Below are positions 34,544-43,612 of a stretch of 64,000 nucleotides of DNA, in pieces. Below the pieces are notes generated by a model, which saw nothing but the letters and a program-made list of their open reading frames with translations, was not told where the DNA came from and searched no databases. Positions within the stretch are counted from its first letter, which is position 1; every line of letters begins with the position of its first letter. Position numbers and translations under genes: made by a program. This stretch comes from an uncultured Nocardioides sp. Lineage in GTDB: Bacteria > Actinomycetota > Actinomycetes > Propionibacteriales > Nocardioidaceae. The stretch lies in contig NZ_CANLDB010000008.1 of assembly GCF_947489365.1 (NCBI RefSeq), positions 156,398 through 220,397 on the forward strand. The letters are read 5' to 3'.

Positions 34544-36316
34544 TCAGCCCTCGGCGCGCACGACCTCGACCACGCGGTCGACGACGGCGTCGGTCGGCAG
34601 GTCCTCCCTCTCGCCGGTGCGCCGGTCCCGCACCTCCACGACGCCGTCCGCGAGCCCCTTGCCGACCACGACGAGGGTCGGGACGCCGAGGAGCTCGGCG
34701 TCCTTGAACTTCACGCCGGGGCTGACCTTGGGCCGGTCGTCGTACATGACCTCGACGCCGCGGGCCTCGAGCTCGGTGGCGATCGCGTCGGCGGCCTCGA
34801 AGACCGCGGCGTCCTTCCCGGTGGCGACGAGGTGGACGTCGGCGGGGGCGACCTCGCGCGGCCAGCACAGGCCGAGGTCGTCGTGGGTGCCCTCGGCGAT
34901 GGCGGCGACCGCGCGGGTCACGCCGATGCCGTAGGAGCCCATGGTCACCGTCACGAGCTTGCCGTTCTCGTCGAGCACCCGCAGGTCGAGCGCCTCGGCG
35001 AACCATCGGCCCAGCTGGAAGATGTGGCCCATCTCGATGCCGCGGGCGCTCTCCAGCACCCCGTCGTCGCAGGTCGGGCAGGGGTCGCCGTCACGGACCT
35101 CGGCGGCCTCGATGGTGCCGTCGGGCGTGAAGTCGCGCCCCGCGACGAGGTCGAGGACGTGGCTGCCGTCGACGTCCGCGCCGGTCACCCACGCCGTGCC
35201 GTCGACGACCCGGGGGTCGACGAGATAGCGGATCCCGCTGGCGTTGTCCGCGCCGAGGACGCCGGGGCCGATGTAGCCCTTCACCAGCGCCGGGTGCCTC
35301 GCGAGCTCGGCCTCGTCCATGGGCTCGACCTCGATGGGCTCCAGCTGGCCCTCGAGGCGCTTCTGGTCGACCTCGCGGTCGCCGGGCAGGCCCACGGCGA
35401 GGGGCTCGCGCGTGCCGTCGGGGTGCTTGAGCACGAGCAGGACGTTCTTGAGGGTGTCCCCCGCCGTCCAGGCCCGGTCGTCGCGCGGGTGCTTCTCGTT
35501 GAGGTGGTCGACCAGCGTGGCGATGGTGGGGGTCGCGGGCGTCTGCTCGGCGTGCGCGGCGGGCAGTCCCTCCGTGCTGCGCGGGGGCTCCGGCCGGACC
35601 TCGACGGCCTCGACGTTCGCGGCGTAGTCGCAGGTCGTGCAGCGGACGTAGGTGTCCTCGCCCGAGTCCGCGCGGGCCAGGAACTCCTCCGAGCGTGACC
35701 CGCCCATCGCCCCCGAGGTGGCCTTGACGATCGCGTAGTCGAAGCCGAGCCGGTCGAAGATCCGGACGTAGGCCTCGCGGTGGGCGGCGTACGAGCGCTC
35801 CAGGCCCTCGTGGGAGACGTCGAAGGAGTAGGAGTCCTTCATGATGAACTCGCGGCCGCGCAGCACCCCGGCGCGGGGCCGCGCCTCGTCCCGGTACTTC
35901 GTCTGGATCTGGTAGAGCCAGACCGGCAGGTCCTTGTACGAGGAGTACAGGTCCTTCACCGCGAGGGTGAACATCTCCTCGTGGGTGGGGCCGAGCAGGT
36001 AGTCGCCGCCGCGGCGGTCCTTGAGGCGGAAGATGCCGTCGCCGTACGTCGTCCAGCGGTTGCTGGCCTCGTAGGGCTCGCGGGGCAGCAGCGCCGGGAA
36101 CGACAGCTCCTGGGCGCCGATCGCGTCCATCTCCTCGCGCACGATCCCCTCGACCTTGCGCAGCACCCGCAGCCCCAGCGGCAGCCAGGTGTAGATCCCC
36201 GGGGCCGTCCGGCGCACGTAGCCGGCGCGGACCAGCAGCCGGTGGCTCGGCACCTCCGCGTCGACGGGGTCCTCGCGCAGGGTGCGGACGAAGAGCCGGG
36301 AGAGTCTGAGGATCAT
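34544..36316 (-). CDS. proS: Prolyl-tRNA synthetase
   Basis: Class II synthetase that charges tRNA-Pro. The 590-residue bacterial-type protein has motif 1-2 regions (RAGYVRRTAPGIYTWLPLGLR over about 28-48; LLGPTHEEMFTL; QIQTKYRDEARPRAGVLRGREF), an inserted editing domain, motif 3 (MGSYGIGVTRAVAAIAEG) and a C-terminal anticodon-binding domain. The ATG at 36316 gives the standard MILRLSRLFVRTLRE start; a longer frame runs into the upstream repeats and is not used. Confidence 0.96.
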   Translation of the reverse strand: MILRLSRLFVRTLREDPVDAEVPSHRLLVRAGYVRRTAPGIYTWLPLGLRVLRKVEGIVREEMDAIGAQELSFPALLPREPYEASNRWTTYGDGIFRLKDRRGGDYLLGPTHEEMFTLAVKDLYSSYKDLPVWLYQIQTKYRDEARPRAGVLRGREFIMKDSYSFDVSHEGLERSYAAHREAYVRIFDRLGFDYAIVKATSGAMGGSRSEEFLARADSGEDTYVRCTTCDYAANVEAVEVRPEPPRSTEGLPAAHAEQTPATPTIATLVDHLNEKHPRDDRAWTAGDTLKNVLLVLKHPDGTREPLAVGLPGDREVDQKRLEGQLEPIEVEPMDEAELARHPALVKGYIGPGVLGADNASGIRYLVDPRVVDGTAWVTGADVDGSHVLDLVAGRDFTPDGTIEAAEVRDGDPCPTCDDGVLESARGIEMGHIFQLGRWFAEALDLRVLDENGKLVTVTMGSYGIGVTRAVAAIAEGTHDDLGLCWPREVAPADVHLVATGKDAAVFEAADAIATELEARGVEVMYDDRPKVSPGVKFKDAELLGVPTLVVVGKGLADGVVEVRDRRTGEREDLPTDAVVDRVVEVVRAEG

Positions 36317-36369
36317 GCGTCGAAGGCTAGTCGTGGGCCGTGGACGGGCTCGAACCGGTTTCCGTCCCG

Positions 36370-36472
36370 GCCGAGTCGGCCCGAACGCACGTCCACGCAC
36401 CGCCGAGTCGGCCCGAACGCACGCCCACGCACCACCGAGTCGGCCCGAACGCACGTGGTGGGACGCCGACTT
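36370..36472. repeat. Three forward 32-bp GAGTCGGC units upstream of proS
   Basis: Type A units (GAGTCGGCCCGAACGCACG) start at 36373, 36405 and 36437, exactly 32 bp apart. A degenerate reverse half-unit (GCCGACTT) follows at 36466. Unlike the other arrays, this one is in a same-strand gap, upstream of proS and downstream of the GNAT gene. Confidence 0.88.
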
Positions 36473-36527
36473 CCCTCTGACCGGGTCCCGACCCGCGGTC
36501 GCGCCCTCGTTCCTCGGCCGCGGTGGG

Positions 36528-37373
36528 TCAGAACATCAGTGTCGAGAACGTCGCGGTCTGGCGGAAGCCGCAGGCCTCGTACGCCCGGCGGGCGGGCTCG
36601 TTCCACTCGTTGACGTACAGCGACAGCGAGGGCGCCAGCTCGGGCACGACCAGCCGCGCGACGGCGGCCATGCCGCGGGTCGCGAGGCCCTCGCCGCGGC
36701 GGTCGGGGGGCACCCAGACCCCCTGGATCTGGGCGGCGGCCGGGCTGACGCAGGCGACCTCGGCCTTGAAGACCACGCGGTCGTCCTCGAAGCGGGCGAA
36801 CGACCACCCCCGGCTGACGAGCTGGGTCACCCGCGCCCGGTAGAGCGCGGACGAGCCGCCGCGCTCGGGCGAGACGCCGACCTCCTCGGAGTACATCGCC
36901 ACGCACGCGGGGTAGAGCGTCTCGAGGTCGGCCTTCGTGGTGACCCGCACCTCGGGGTCGGGCTCCACCAGCGGCTCGCCGATCAGCTCGAGGTGCGGCT
37001 GGTCCCACCGCTCGTCGCGGGGTGCCTCCCAGGTGGCGGCCGCGACGTCCCAGAACGCCCGGACGGCGGCCTGCGGACCCACCAGGGTGGACACCGAGCG
37101 GGGACGTCGTACCGCGCGCTCCGCGAAGGCCCGGGCGTCGTCCGCCGACGCCTGGATCGGCACGAGGTTGGCGCCGAGGTGGCAGGCCGCGGTGAGGCGG
37201 CCCCCGTCGTACCGGCCCCACACCTCGCCGCCGAGCCAGCGGGGGTCGAGGCGGGTGGTGCGGGCGCGGTAGTCCGCGAAGCAGTTGACCACCGGGTCGA
37301 GGGCGGTCAGCACGAGGAAGTCCTCGAGGTCCTCGGACCCCAGGACGTGCAGTCCCTCCCGCATCGCGAGCAC
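36528..37373 (-). CDS. GNAT-family acetyltransferase with DUF4081 N-terminus
   Basis: The 281-residue protein has an N-terminal DUF4081-like half (NCFADYRARTTRLDPRWLGG) and a C-terminal GNAT domain with IQGVWVPPDRRGEGLATRGM, which matches the acetyl-CoA-binding motif A (Q/RxxGxG/A). The end NEPARRAYEACGF is also typical. It sits between ispG and proS, where actinobacteria often encode a GNAT protein. The target is unknown. Starts at GTG 37373 or ATG 37364 are both possible. Confidence 0.85.
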   Translation of the reverse strand: MLAMREGLHVLGSEDLEDFLVLTALDPVVNCFADYRARTTRLDPRWLGGEVWGRYDGGRLTAACHLGANLVPIQASADDARAFAERAVRRPRSVSTLVGPQAAVRAFWDVAAATWEAPRDERWDQPHLELIGEPLVEPDPEVRVTTKADLETLYPACVAMYSEEVGVSPERGGSSALYRARVTQLVSRGWSFARFEDDRVVFKAEVACVSPAAAQIQGVWVPPDRRGEGLATRGMAAVARLVVPELAPSLSLYVNEWNEPARRAYEACGFRQTATFSTLMF

Positions 37374-37414
37374 GGCGCGAGCCTAGCCCCGGCGTCCCGT
37401 GGCCGTCGGTCGGC

Positions 37415-38569
37415 TCAGGACACCGAGACCGTGGGCTCGCCCGACTCGGCGTCGAGGCCCATCTCGTCGGCCAGGCGCATGGCCTCCTCGATGAGGGTCT
37501 CGACGATCTGCGACTCCGGGACGGTCTTGATGACCTCGCCCTTGACGAAGATCTGGCCCTTGCCGTTGCCGGACGCGACGCCGAGGTCGGCCTCGCGGGC
37601 CTCCCCCGGGCCGTTGACGACGCAGCCCATGACGGCCACCCGCAGCGGGACCTCGAGCCCGTCGAGGCCGGCGGTGACCTCCTCGGCGAGCGTGTAGACG
37701 TCGACCTGGGCGCGACCGCAGGACGGGCAGGACACGATCTCGAGGCGGCGGGGCTTGAGGTTGAGGCTCTCCAGGATCTGGATGCCGACCTTGACCTCCT
37801 CGACCGGCGGCGCGGACAGCGAGACCCGGATGGTGTCGCCGATGCCCTGGCTGAGCAGGTGGCCGAAGGCGACGGACGACTTGATGGTGCCCTGGAACGC
37901 GGGACCGGCCTCGGTGACGCCGAGGTGCAGCGGCCAGTCGCCGGCCTCGGCGAGCAGCTCGTAGGCGCGGACCATCACGACCGGGTCGTTGTGCTTGACG
38001 GAGATCTTGAAGTCGCGGAAGCCGTGCTCCTCGAACAGCGACGCCTCCCAGATGGCCGACTCGACGAGCGCCTCCGGGGTGGCCCGGCCGTACTTGTCCA
38101 TGATCCGCTTGTCGAGCGAGCCCGCGTTGACGCCGATCCGGATCGACGTGCCGTGGTCCTTGGCCGCGGCCGCGATCTCCTTGACCTGGTCGTCGAACTT
38201 GCGGATGTTGCCCGGGTTCACCCGGACGGCGGCGCAGCCGGCCTCGATCGCCGCGAAGACGTAGCGCGGCTGGAAGTGGATGTCGGCGATGACGGGGATC
38301 TGCGACTTGGTCGCGATCGCGGGCAGCGCGTCGGCGTCGTCCTGACTCGGGCAGGCGACACGGACGATGTCGCAGCCGGCGGTGGTCAGCTCCGCGATCT
38401 GCTGCAGGGTGGCGTTGACGTCGCTGGTCAGGGTCGTCGTCATCGACTGCACCGAGACCTCCGACTCGCTCCCGACGCCGACCTTGCCGACCTTGATCTG
38501 GCGGGTGGGACGCCGCGGGGCCAGCACCGGGGGTGGGGGTGCGGGCATGCCCAGGCTCACGGTGCTCAT
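37415..38569 (-). CDS. ispG: 4-hydroxy-3-methylbut-2-enyl diphosphate synthase (IspG/GcpE)
   Basis: IspG is a [4Fe-4S] enzyme of the non-mevalonate isoprenoid pathway. The 384-residue protein has VKVGSESEVSVQSMTT-like N-terminus (VGVGSESEVSVQSMTTT), VNPGNI, and the cluster Cys in CPSCGR and CVVNGPGE. dxr, encoded 1.5 kb upstream, acts earlier in the same pathway. Confidence 0.96.
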   Translation of the reverse strand: MSTVSLGMPAPPPPVLAPRRPTRQIKVGKVGVGSESEVSVQSMTTTLTSDVNATLQQIAELTTAGCDIVRVACPSQDDADALPAIATKSQIPVIADIHFQPRYVFAAIEAGCAAVRVNPGNIRKFDDQVKEIAAAAKDHGTSIRIGVNAGSLDKRIMDKYGRATPEALVESAIWEASLFEEHGFRDFKISVKHNDPVVMVRAYELLAEAGDWPLHLGVTEAGPAFQGTIKSSVAFGHLLSQGIGDTIRVSLSAPPVEEVKVGIQILESLNLKPRRLEIVSCPSCGRAQVDVYTLAEEVTAGLDGLEVPLRVAVMGCVVNGPGEAREADLGVASGNGKGQIFVKGEVIKTVPESQIVETLIEEAMRLADEMGLDAESGEPTVSVS

Positions 38570-38651
38570 GGTTCTGAGATTACTCGCCGGGCGTGGGGAT
38601 CCCCGCCTCGCCGGGGCGCACCGACCCGCCGCCGGCGGGTCGTCGTCCCGG

Positions 38652-40016
38652 TCAGTCGGGCAGCACGGAGAGGGGCACGACGATGTCGCCGACGATGAGG
38701 ACGACGCCCATCACCAGCAGCGCGGAGGCGACGACGTACGCGACGGGGAGCATCTTCGCGACGTCGGCGTACCCGGGGTCGGGGCGCCGGCGCAGCCGGG
38801 CCACCCCGCGGCGTCCGGCCTCGTACAGCGCGCCCGCGATGTGGCCGCCGTCGAGCGGCAGCAGCGGCACGAGGTTGAGCGCGCCGATGAAGAAGTTGAA
38901 CCCCGCCACGAGCAGCAGGAGGAACACGAGGCGGTCCAGGCCCGGGATGAGGTCGGTGGACGCGGTCTCGCCGGCGATCCGACCGCCGCCGACGACGCTG
39001 ATCGGGCTGTCGGGGTCGCGCTCCTCCAAGCCGACGATGGCCTTGCCGACGCCGTACACGCGCACGGGCAGGGTGACCAGCGCCTCGGCGGTCTGCACCG
39101 CCATGGTGCCCATCTCGCCGAGGGTGTAGAGCGGGCCGCCGGTCGTGCGGGCGGCCTCGGGGCTCACGCCGAGGAATCCGACCTCGGTGAGCCGCTCCGG
39201 GTCGACGTCCGCACCGGTGCCCGGGCGGGCCTGCACGGTGGTGCTCGTCTCCCCCGTCATCTCCTGCCCGTCGCGCACCCAGGTCAGCACGGCCTCGCCG
39301 TCGCTGTTGTCACGGATGAGGCCCTGCAGCTCGTCCCAGTCGCTGACCGGGGTGCCGTTGAAGGCGGTGATCTCGTCGCCGGGCCGCAGTCCCGCCTCGG
39401 CGGCGGGGGCCTCGGGGTCCCCGGCCGCGCAGGGGCGGTCGGCCTCGTCGTACGGCAGGACGCACGCCGAGACCTCCTCGACCTGCGTGCCGACGGGCTG
39501 CACGTCGCTCGGGTTGCCGTACGTCGAGAAGATCCCGAGGAAGATCACGAAGGCGATGACGATGTTGACCATCGGCCCGCCCGCCATCACGACGACCTTC
39601 TTCCACCACGCGAGCCGGTAGAAGAGCCGGTCGTGGTCCTCCGGCCCGACCAGCTCCCACTCGGCGGCGCGGGCGTCGGACACGAGCTGTGCGAACAGGC
39701 CGGTGTTCGACTTCCGCACCTTGTACGCCGGGCGGCCCTCCTCGTCGTACCCCTGCGGCTCGGCGAGGTCGCCGGCCCCCGGCGGGAGCATGCCGACGAT
39801 CTTCACGTAGCCGCCGAGCGGGATCGCCTTGACGCCCCACTCGGTCTCGCCGACCTGCTTCGACCACACCGTGGGGCCGAAGCCGATGAAGTACTGCGTG
39901 ACCTTGCCGCCGAAGGCGCGCGCCGGCACGAGGTGCCCCAGCTCGTGGAGGCCGATCGAGACCAGGATCGCGAGGACGAAGAAGAGGACGCCCGCCGTGT
40001 AGAGGAGTAGGGTCAC
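38652..40016 (-). CDS. rseP: Site-2 protease family (RseP/M50) zinc metalloprotease
   Basis: A membrane-embedded protease of 454 residues. The first membrane helix carries HELGH, a PDZ domain lies around AEAGLRPGDEITAFNG, and the last part has NLVPLLPLDGGHI with the third zinc ligand Asp. Relatives (Rip1 in mycobacteria) cut anti-sigma factors and other membrane proteins. The 4-base gap to dxr shows co-transcription, as in most bacteria. Confidence 0.94.
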   Translation of the reverse strand: MTLLLYTAGVLFFVLAILVSIGLHELGHLVPARAFGGKVTQYFIGFGPTVWSKQVGETEWGVKAIPLGGYVKIVGMLPPGAGDLAEPQGYDEEGRPAYKVRKSNTGLFAQLVSDARAAEWELVGPEDHDRLFYRLAWWKKVVVMAGGPMVNIVIAFVIFLGIFSTYGNPSDVQPVGTQVEEVSACVLPYDEADRPCAAGDPEAPAAEAGLRPGDEITAFNGTPVSDWDELQGLIRDNSDGEAVLTWVRDGQEMTGETSTTVQARPGTGADVDPERLTEVGFLGVSPEAARTTGGPLYTLGEMGTMAVQTAEALVTLPVRVYGVGKAIVGLEERDPDSPISVVGGGRIAGETASTDLIPGLDRLVFLLLLVAGFNFFIGALNLVPLLPLDGGHIAGALYEAGRRGVARLRRRPDPGYADVAKMLPVAYVVASALLVMGVVLIVGDIVVPLSVLPD

Positions 40017-40020
40017 CGGC

Positions 40021-41148
40021 TCAGCTGTCTCCCTCGTGCGGCGTCGTCAGGCGGGCGGTCGCCTCGGCGCGTGCCCACGTGTCCGCGGCCAGGACGTCGT
40101 CGACGGTGAGCCGCGGCGAGGTCGAGCGTACGCCGCCGTCCTGCGCGGAGGTGTGCGCCGCGAGGACGTCGGCCACGACCGCGACGATCCGGGTGAAGGG
40201 CAGCCGGCCGTCGAGGAACGCGGCGACGGCGACCTCGTTGGCGGCGTTGTAGACGGCGGGGGCGGTGCCGCCGGCCGCACCGGCACGGCGGGCGAGCACG
40301 ACCGCGGGGAAGGCCTCGTCGTCGAGCGGCTCGAAGGTCCACGTCGACGCGGTGGTCCAGTCGCAGCCCGGACCGGCGTCGGGCACGCGGTCCGGCCAGC
40401 CCATCCCGAGGGCGATGGGGATGAGCATCGACGGGGGCGAGGCCTGGGCTATGGTCGAGCCGTCGACGAACTCGACCATCGAGTGCACGAGCTGCTGCGG
40501 GTGCACGACGACGTCGACACGCTCGAGCGGCAGGTCGAACAGCAGCGCCGCCTCGATGACCTCGAGGCCCTTGTTCACCAGGGTGGCCGAGTTGACCGTG
40601 ATGACCGGACCCATCGCGAAGTTCGGGTGCTTCAGTGCGTCGGCGGGCGTCACGTCGGCGAGGTCGTCGGCGCTGCGACCCCGGAACGGGCCGCCGCTGG
40701 CGGTCAGGACCAGGCGGCGGACCTCGGCGCCGGTCCCCGCGCGCAGGGCCTGGGCGACCGCGGAGTGCTCGGAGTCGACGGGCACGATCTGGCCGGGGGC
40801 CGCGAGGTCGAGGACGATCGGGCCGCCGATGATCAGCGACTCCTTGTTGGCCAGGGCCAGCGTGCTGCCGGCCTCCAGCGCCGTCAGCGTGGGGCGCAGC
40901 CCGGCCGCGCCGGTGATGCCGTTGAGGACGACGTCGCACGGGGTGCCCGCCGCCTCGAGCGCGGCGGCGTCGCCGAGCCCGGCGTACGACGGGGCGAACT
41001 CGTCGACCTGCCGCTGGAACTCGTCGGGGCGGGAGCCGCCGGCGGCGAGGCCGACGACGCGGAACCGGTCCGGGTGGGCCCGGCAGAGGTCGAGGGCCTG
41101 GGTCCCGATCGACCCGGTGGACCCGAGGATGACGACGTCTCGACGCAT
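40021..41148 (-). CDS. dxr: 1-deoxy-D-xylulose-5-phosphate reductoisomerase
   Basis: Dxr makes methylerythritol phosphate, the first committed step of the non-mevalonate pathway. The 375-residue protein has the NADPH motif GSTGSIGTQALD, ALANKESLIIGG, the metal and substrate site PVDSEHSA, and LTASGGPFRG. It is followed by rseP at 4 bases. Confidence 0.97.
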   Translation of the reverse strand: MRRDVVILGSTGSIGTQALDLCRAHPDRFRVVGLAAGGSRPDEFQRQVDEFAPSYAGLGDAAALEAAGTPCDVVLNGITGAAGLRPTLTALEAGSTLALANKESLIIGGPIVLDLAAPGQIVPVDSEHSAVAQALRAGTGAEVRRLVLTASGGPFRGRSADDLADVTPADALKHPNFAMGPVITVNSATLVNKGLEVIEAALLFDLPLERVDVVVHPQQLVHSMVEFVDGSTIAQASPPSMLIPIALGMGWPDRVPDAGPGCDWTTASTWTFEPLDDEAFPAVVLARRAGAAGGTAPAVYNAANEVAVAAFLDGRLPFTRIVAVVADVLAAHTSAQDGGVRSTSPRLTVDDVLAADTWARAEATARLTTPHEGDS

Positions 41149-41184
41149 CCCGTCATGCTCGCAGGCCGCGCCACGGCCCCGCCG

Positions 41185-42375
41185 TCACCCCAGCGCGCCG
41201 TACGCCGCCGCCTCGAAGTCGAAGTAGCCGCCGACGGACGCCGGGTCGGCGAAGGGGAAGATCTGCGTCGCCCAGAAGCCGCCGATGCCGTGGCGGCGGT
41301 CGATCCAGTAGTAGAGGTTGGCCAGTCCGGCCCACGCCAGCGACCCGGCGGGACGACCGGTCGGGGCGTCCTCGTCGTTGATCATGAACGTCAGCGCCCA
41401 GGTCTTCGGCATGCCGGGGAAGAACTCGGCGTCGTTCGAGAGCTGCGGGATCACCCCGGGCAGCCCGGTGATGGTCATGTCGCCCTCCAGGTGGTTGCGC
41501 GCGGCCATGGCCACGGTCTCGGGGCGCAGCACCTGCGTCCCGTCGGGCGCGGCGCCGTCGTTGAGCCACAGCCGGATGAACTTCATGTAGTCCGGCACCG
41601 TCGACCAGAGGCCGTGCCCGCCCATGTGGACCTCGGGCTCGGGCAGCTCGAAGTCGGTGGCGGCCAGCACGCCGTCCTCGCCGCGCTGGTGCATCGTGAC
41701 CTTCCGGTCCCGCATGCCGCCGTCGAGGGTGAACGAGGTGTCCGTCATCCCCAGCGGGGCGAAGATCCGCTCGGCGAACACCTCACCGAGACGCTGCCCG
41801 GTGATGCCCTCGACGACCTGGCCCGCCCAGTCGATGTTCGAGCCGTACTTCCACTGGGTGCCCGGGTCGAAGGTCAGCGGGGTCCGCAGCGCCGCCCGGG
41901 AGGCGGTGACGACGCTGGGCTGCCCGTGCTCGGTGGCGAGCCGGGCGTAGTCGTGGTCGAAGAAGTCGTACGCGAACCCGGCGGTGTGGCAGAGCAGCTG
42001 ACGGGTGGTCGGCGCGCTCGCCGGGGGCCGCAGGCGGGGTGACCCGTCGTCGTCGAAGCCGTCGAGGACCTGCACGTCACCCAGCTCGGGCGCGTACGTC
42101 GAGGCCGGGGCGTCCAGGTCGAGCCGGCCCTCCTCGACCAGCTGGAGGCAGGCCGTGCCGGTGATCGCCTTGGTGGTGGAGAAGATCGCGAACACCGAGT
42201 CGGCGGTGATCGGCTCGTCGGAGTCCAGGCTGCGGCGACCGACGGCGCCGCCGTACAGGTCGCGCTCGCGGTCGGTCACCATCGCCACCACCCCGGGGAC
42301 GCCGCCGGAGCCGACGACCCCCTCGAGGACGGCGTCGCAGGCGGTCTTCAGGTCGGGTCGCTGGTCGGTGGTCAT
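41185..42375 (-). CDS. Serine beta-lactamase-like hydrolase (esterase/peptidase family)
   Basis: A 396-residue class C beta-lactamase-fold protein with the nucleophile motif SxxK as STTK (66-69), a Tyr motif in WKYGSNIDW, and HMGGHGLWST near the third motif. No signal peptide is present, so it is probably a cytosolic esterase or D-peptidase-like enzyme and not a resistance enzyme. It starts 78 bases after the acyl-CoA-synthetase-like stub and is an insertion relative to the usual rlmN-dxr order. Confidence 0.88.
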   Translation of the reverse strand: MTTDQRPDLKTACDAVLEGVVGSGGVPGVVAMVTDRERDLYGGAVGRRSLDSDEPITADSVFAIFSTTKAITGTACLQLVEEGRLDLDAPASTYAPELGDVQVLDGFDDDGSPRLRPPASAPTTRQLLCHTAGFAYDFFDHDYARLATEHGQPSVVTASRAALRTPLTFDPGTQWKYGSNIDWAGQVVEGITGQRLGEVFAERIFAPLGMTDTSFTLDGGMRDRKVTMHQRGEDGVLAATDFELPEPEVHMGGHGLWSTVPDYMKFIRLWLNDGAAPDGTQVLRPETVAMAARNHLEGDMTITGLPGVIPQLSNDAEFFPGMPKTWALTFMINDEDAPTGRPAGSLAWAGLANLYYWIDRRHGIGGFWATQIFPFADPASVGGYFDFEAAAYGALG

Positions 42376-42452
42376 GGCGTTCCTCCGTCGCGGGCGGGTG
42401 TCCTGCGACGGTAGGCCGGGCCCGCGGCGCGGACCCCCTCCGAACGGAGGGG

Positions 42453-42998
42453 TCAGCGCAGGTCGACGAGCCGGCCCGCGCCCAGGTCGGCCAGCGCCGC
42501 GCCGAGGAACGTGCCGGTCTCGGGCTCGTGGACCTCCCGCTCCCCCACGACGTACGCCGGGCGCCCGGGCAGCGGCTCGGACACCGGGGCGGGGTCCGTG
42601 CGACCGGCCCGTAGAGCGGCCGGCAGGGAGAGGTCGCGGGTCTCGACCACCGTCGGAGCCTCACCGGTCACCAGCACGGCCGGCGCGGTGGTCGCCCCCG
42701 CCGCGGGCGCCTCGTCGACGAGCAGCAGCGCGGGCGCCTCGGCCGGGCCGTCGAGCACCGGCACCGCCCCGAGCCGCAGCGCGGCGAGCCCGGCGACGAG
42801 CCGGGTGCGGGGGTCGGCCACGTCGATCCCGACGACCGAGCCCGGTTCGACACCCAGGCCGCGCATCGCGCCGCCGATCGCGCCGACCTCCTCGAGCAGC
42901 CGGGCCACGGTCCAGGTCGCGGAGCCGTCGACCACGGCGGGGACGTCGGCCCGGCCGACGATGACCTGCCGGTCGAGGGCGTCGAAGCAGAGGTTCAC
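42453..42998 (-). CDS. Truncated acyl-CoA-synthetase-like (N-terminal stub)
   Basis: A 181-residue protein. Its first 100 residues (NLCFDALDRQVIVGRAD, TWTVARLLEEVGAI, GLGVEPGSVVGI, LAALRLGAVPV) match the N-terminal end of propionyl- or acetyl-CoA synthetases. The rest of the adenylating domain and the C-terminal lid are absent: no P-loop or A8-A10 motifs. It is in frame and ends normally, so it may be a remnant or a domesticated fragment. It probably lacks synthetase activity. Confidence 0.6.
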   Translation of the reverse strand: MNLCFDALDRQVIVGRADVPAVVDGSATWTVARLLEEVGAIGGAMRGLGVEPGSVVGIDVADPRTRLVAGLAALRLGAVPVLDGPAEAPALLLVDEAPAAGATTAPAVLVTGEAPTVVETRDLSLPAALRAGRTDPAPVSEPLPGRPAYVVGEREVHEPETGTFLGAALADLGAGRLVDLR

Positions 42999-43007
42999 GC
43001 GGCGACC

Positions 43008-43598
43008 CTACGGAGCGCGGCGGAACGCCTCGACGCGCCACCCGTCCCCGGTCTGCACCCAGCGGGTCTCACCGTGGACCCGTCCGCTGCCGCAGGCCTC
43101 CAGGCCGAGACCGGCGCAGACGGCGGCGACGCGGTCCGCCGCGTCGGCGTCGGTGCGCCGGACCGGGCCGTGGGCGAGGTCCTTGTCGACGGTGGTCACC
43201 AGGACGCCGCCGGGTCGCAGCACCCGCGCGGCCTCGGCCAGCACGGCGTCCGCGTCGGCGACCGGGAGCAGGTGCAGCAGCCAGACGACCGACACGGCCG
43301 GCACCGCGCCGTCCCGGAGCGGCAGGCGGCGGGCGTCGGCACGCACGACCCGGCCGGGCAGCCGTCGTACGGCGTGGCGGAGCATGCCCGCGCTCGCGTC
43401 GAGGACCAGCACCTCGCGACCCGTCGCGGCGAGGGCCGAGCCGACGCTGCCGGTGCCCCCGGCGACGTCGAGCAGCAGCCCGAGACCCGGCGCGAGGCGA
43501 GCGACCTCGGCGGCCACCGCGGCGGCCCGGGCGTCACCGCCGCGGGTCCCGTCGTAGTCGTCCGCCGCAGCGTCGTACCGCGCGGCGAGGTCGTCCAT
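43008..43598 (-). CDS. Class I SAM-dependent methyltransferase
   Basis: A 196-residue UbiE/COQ5-like methyltransferase: YDAAADDYDGTRGG start, LLLDVAGGTGSVG (motif I), VLVLDASAGML, and VLRPGGVLVTTVD. The ATG at 43598 begins 15 bases after the rlmN stop, so it is co-transcribed with rlmN. A longer open frame overlapping rlmN is not real. The substrate cannot be read from the sequence. Confidence 0.82.
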   Translation of the reverse strand: MDDLAARYDAAADDYDGTRGGDARAAAVAAEVARLAPGLGLLLDVAGGTGSVGSALAATGREVLVLDASAGMLRHAVRRLPGRVVRADARRLPLRDGAVPAVSVVWLLHLLPVADADAVLAEAARVLRPGGVLVTTVDKDLAHGPVRRTDADAADRVAAVCAGLGLEACGSGRVHGETRWVQTGDGWRVEAFRRAP

Positions 43599-43612
43599 CG
43601 CCGGGGCGGTGG

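Noticed and set aside
41185..42375. Beta-lactam resistance gene
   Set aside because: The protein has the SxxK fold but no export signal and lacks resistance-gene context; it fits better as a general serine hydrolase.
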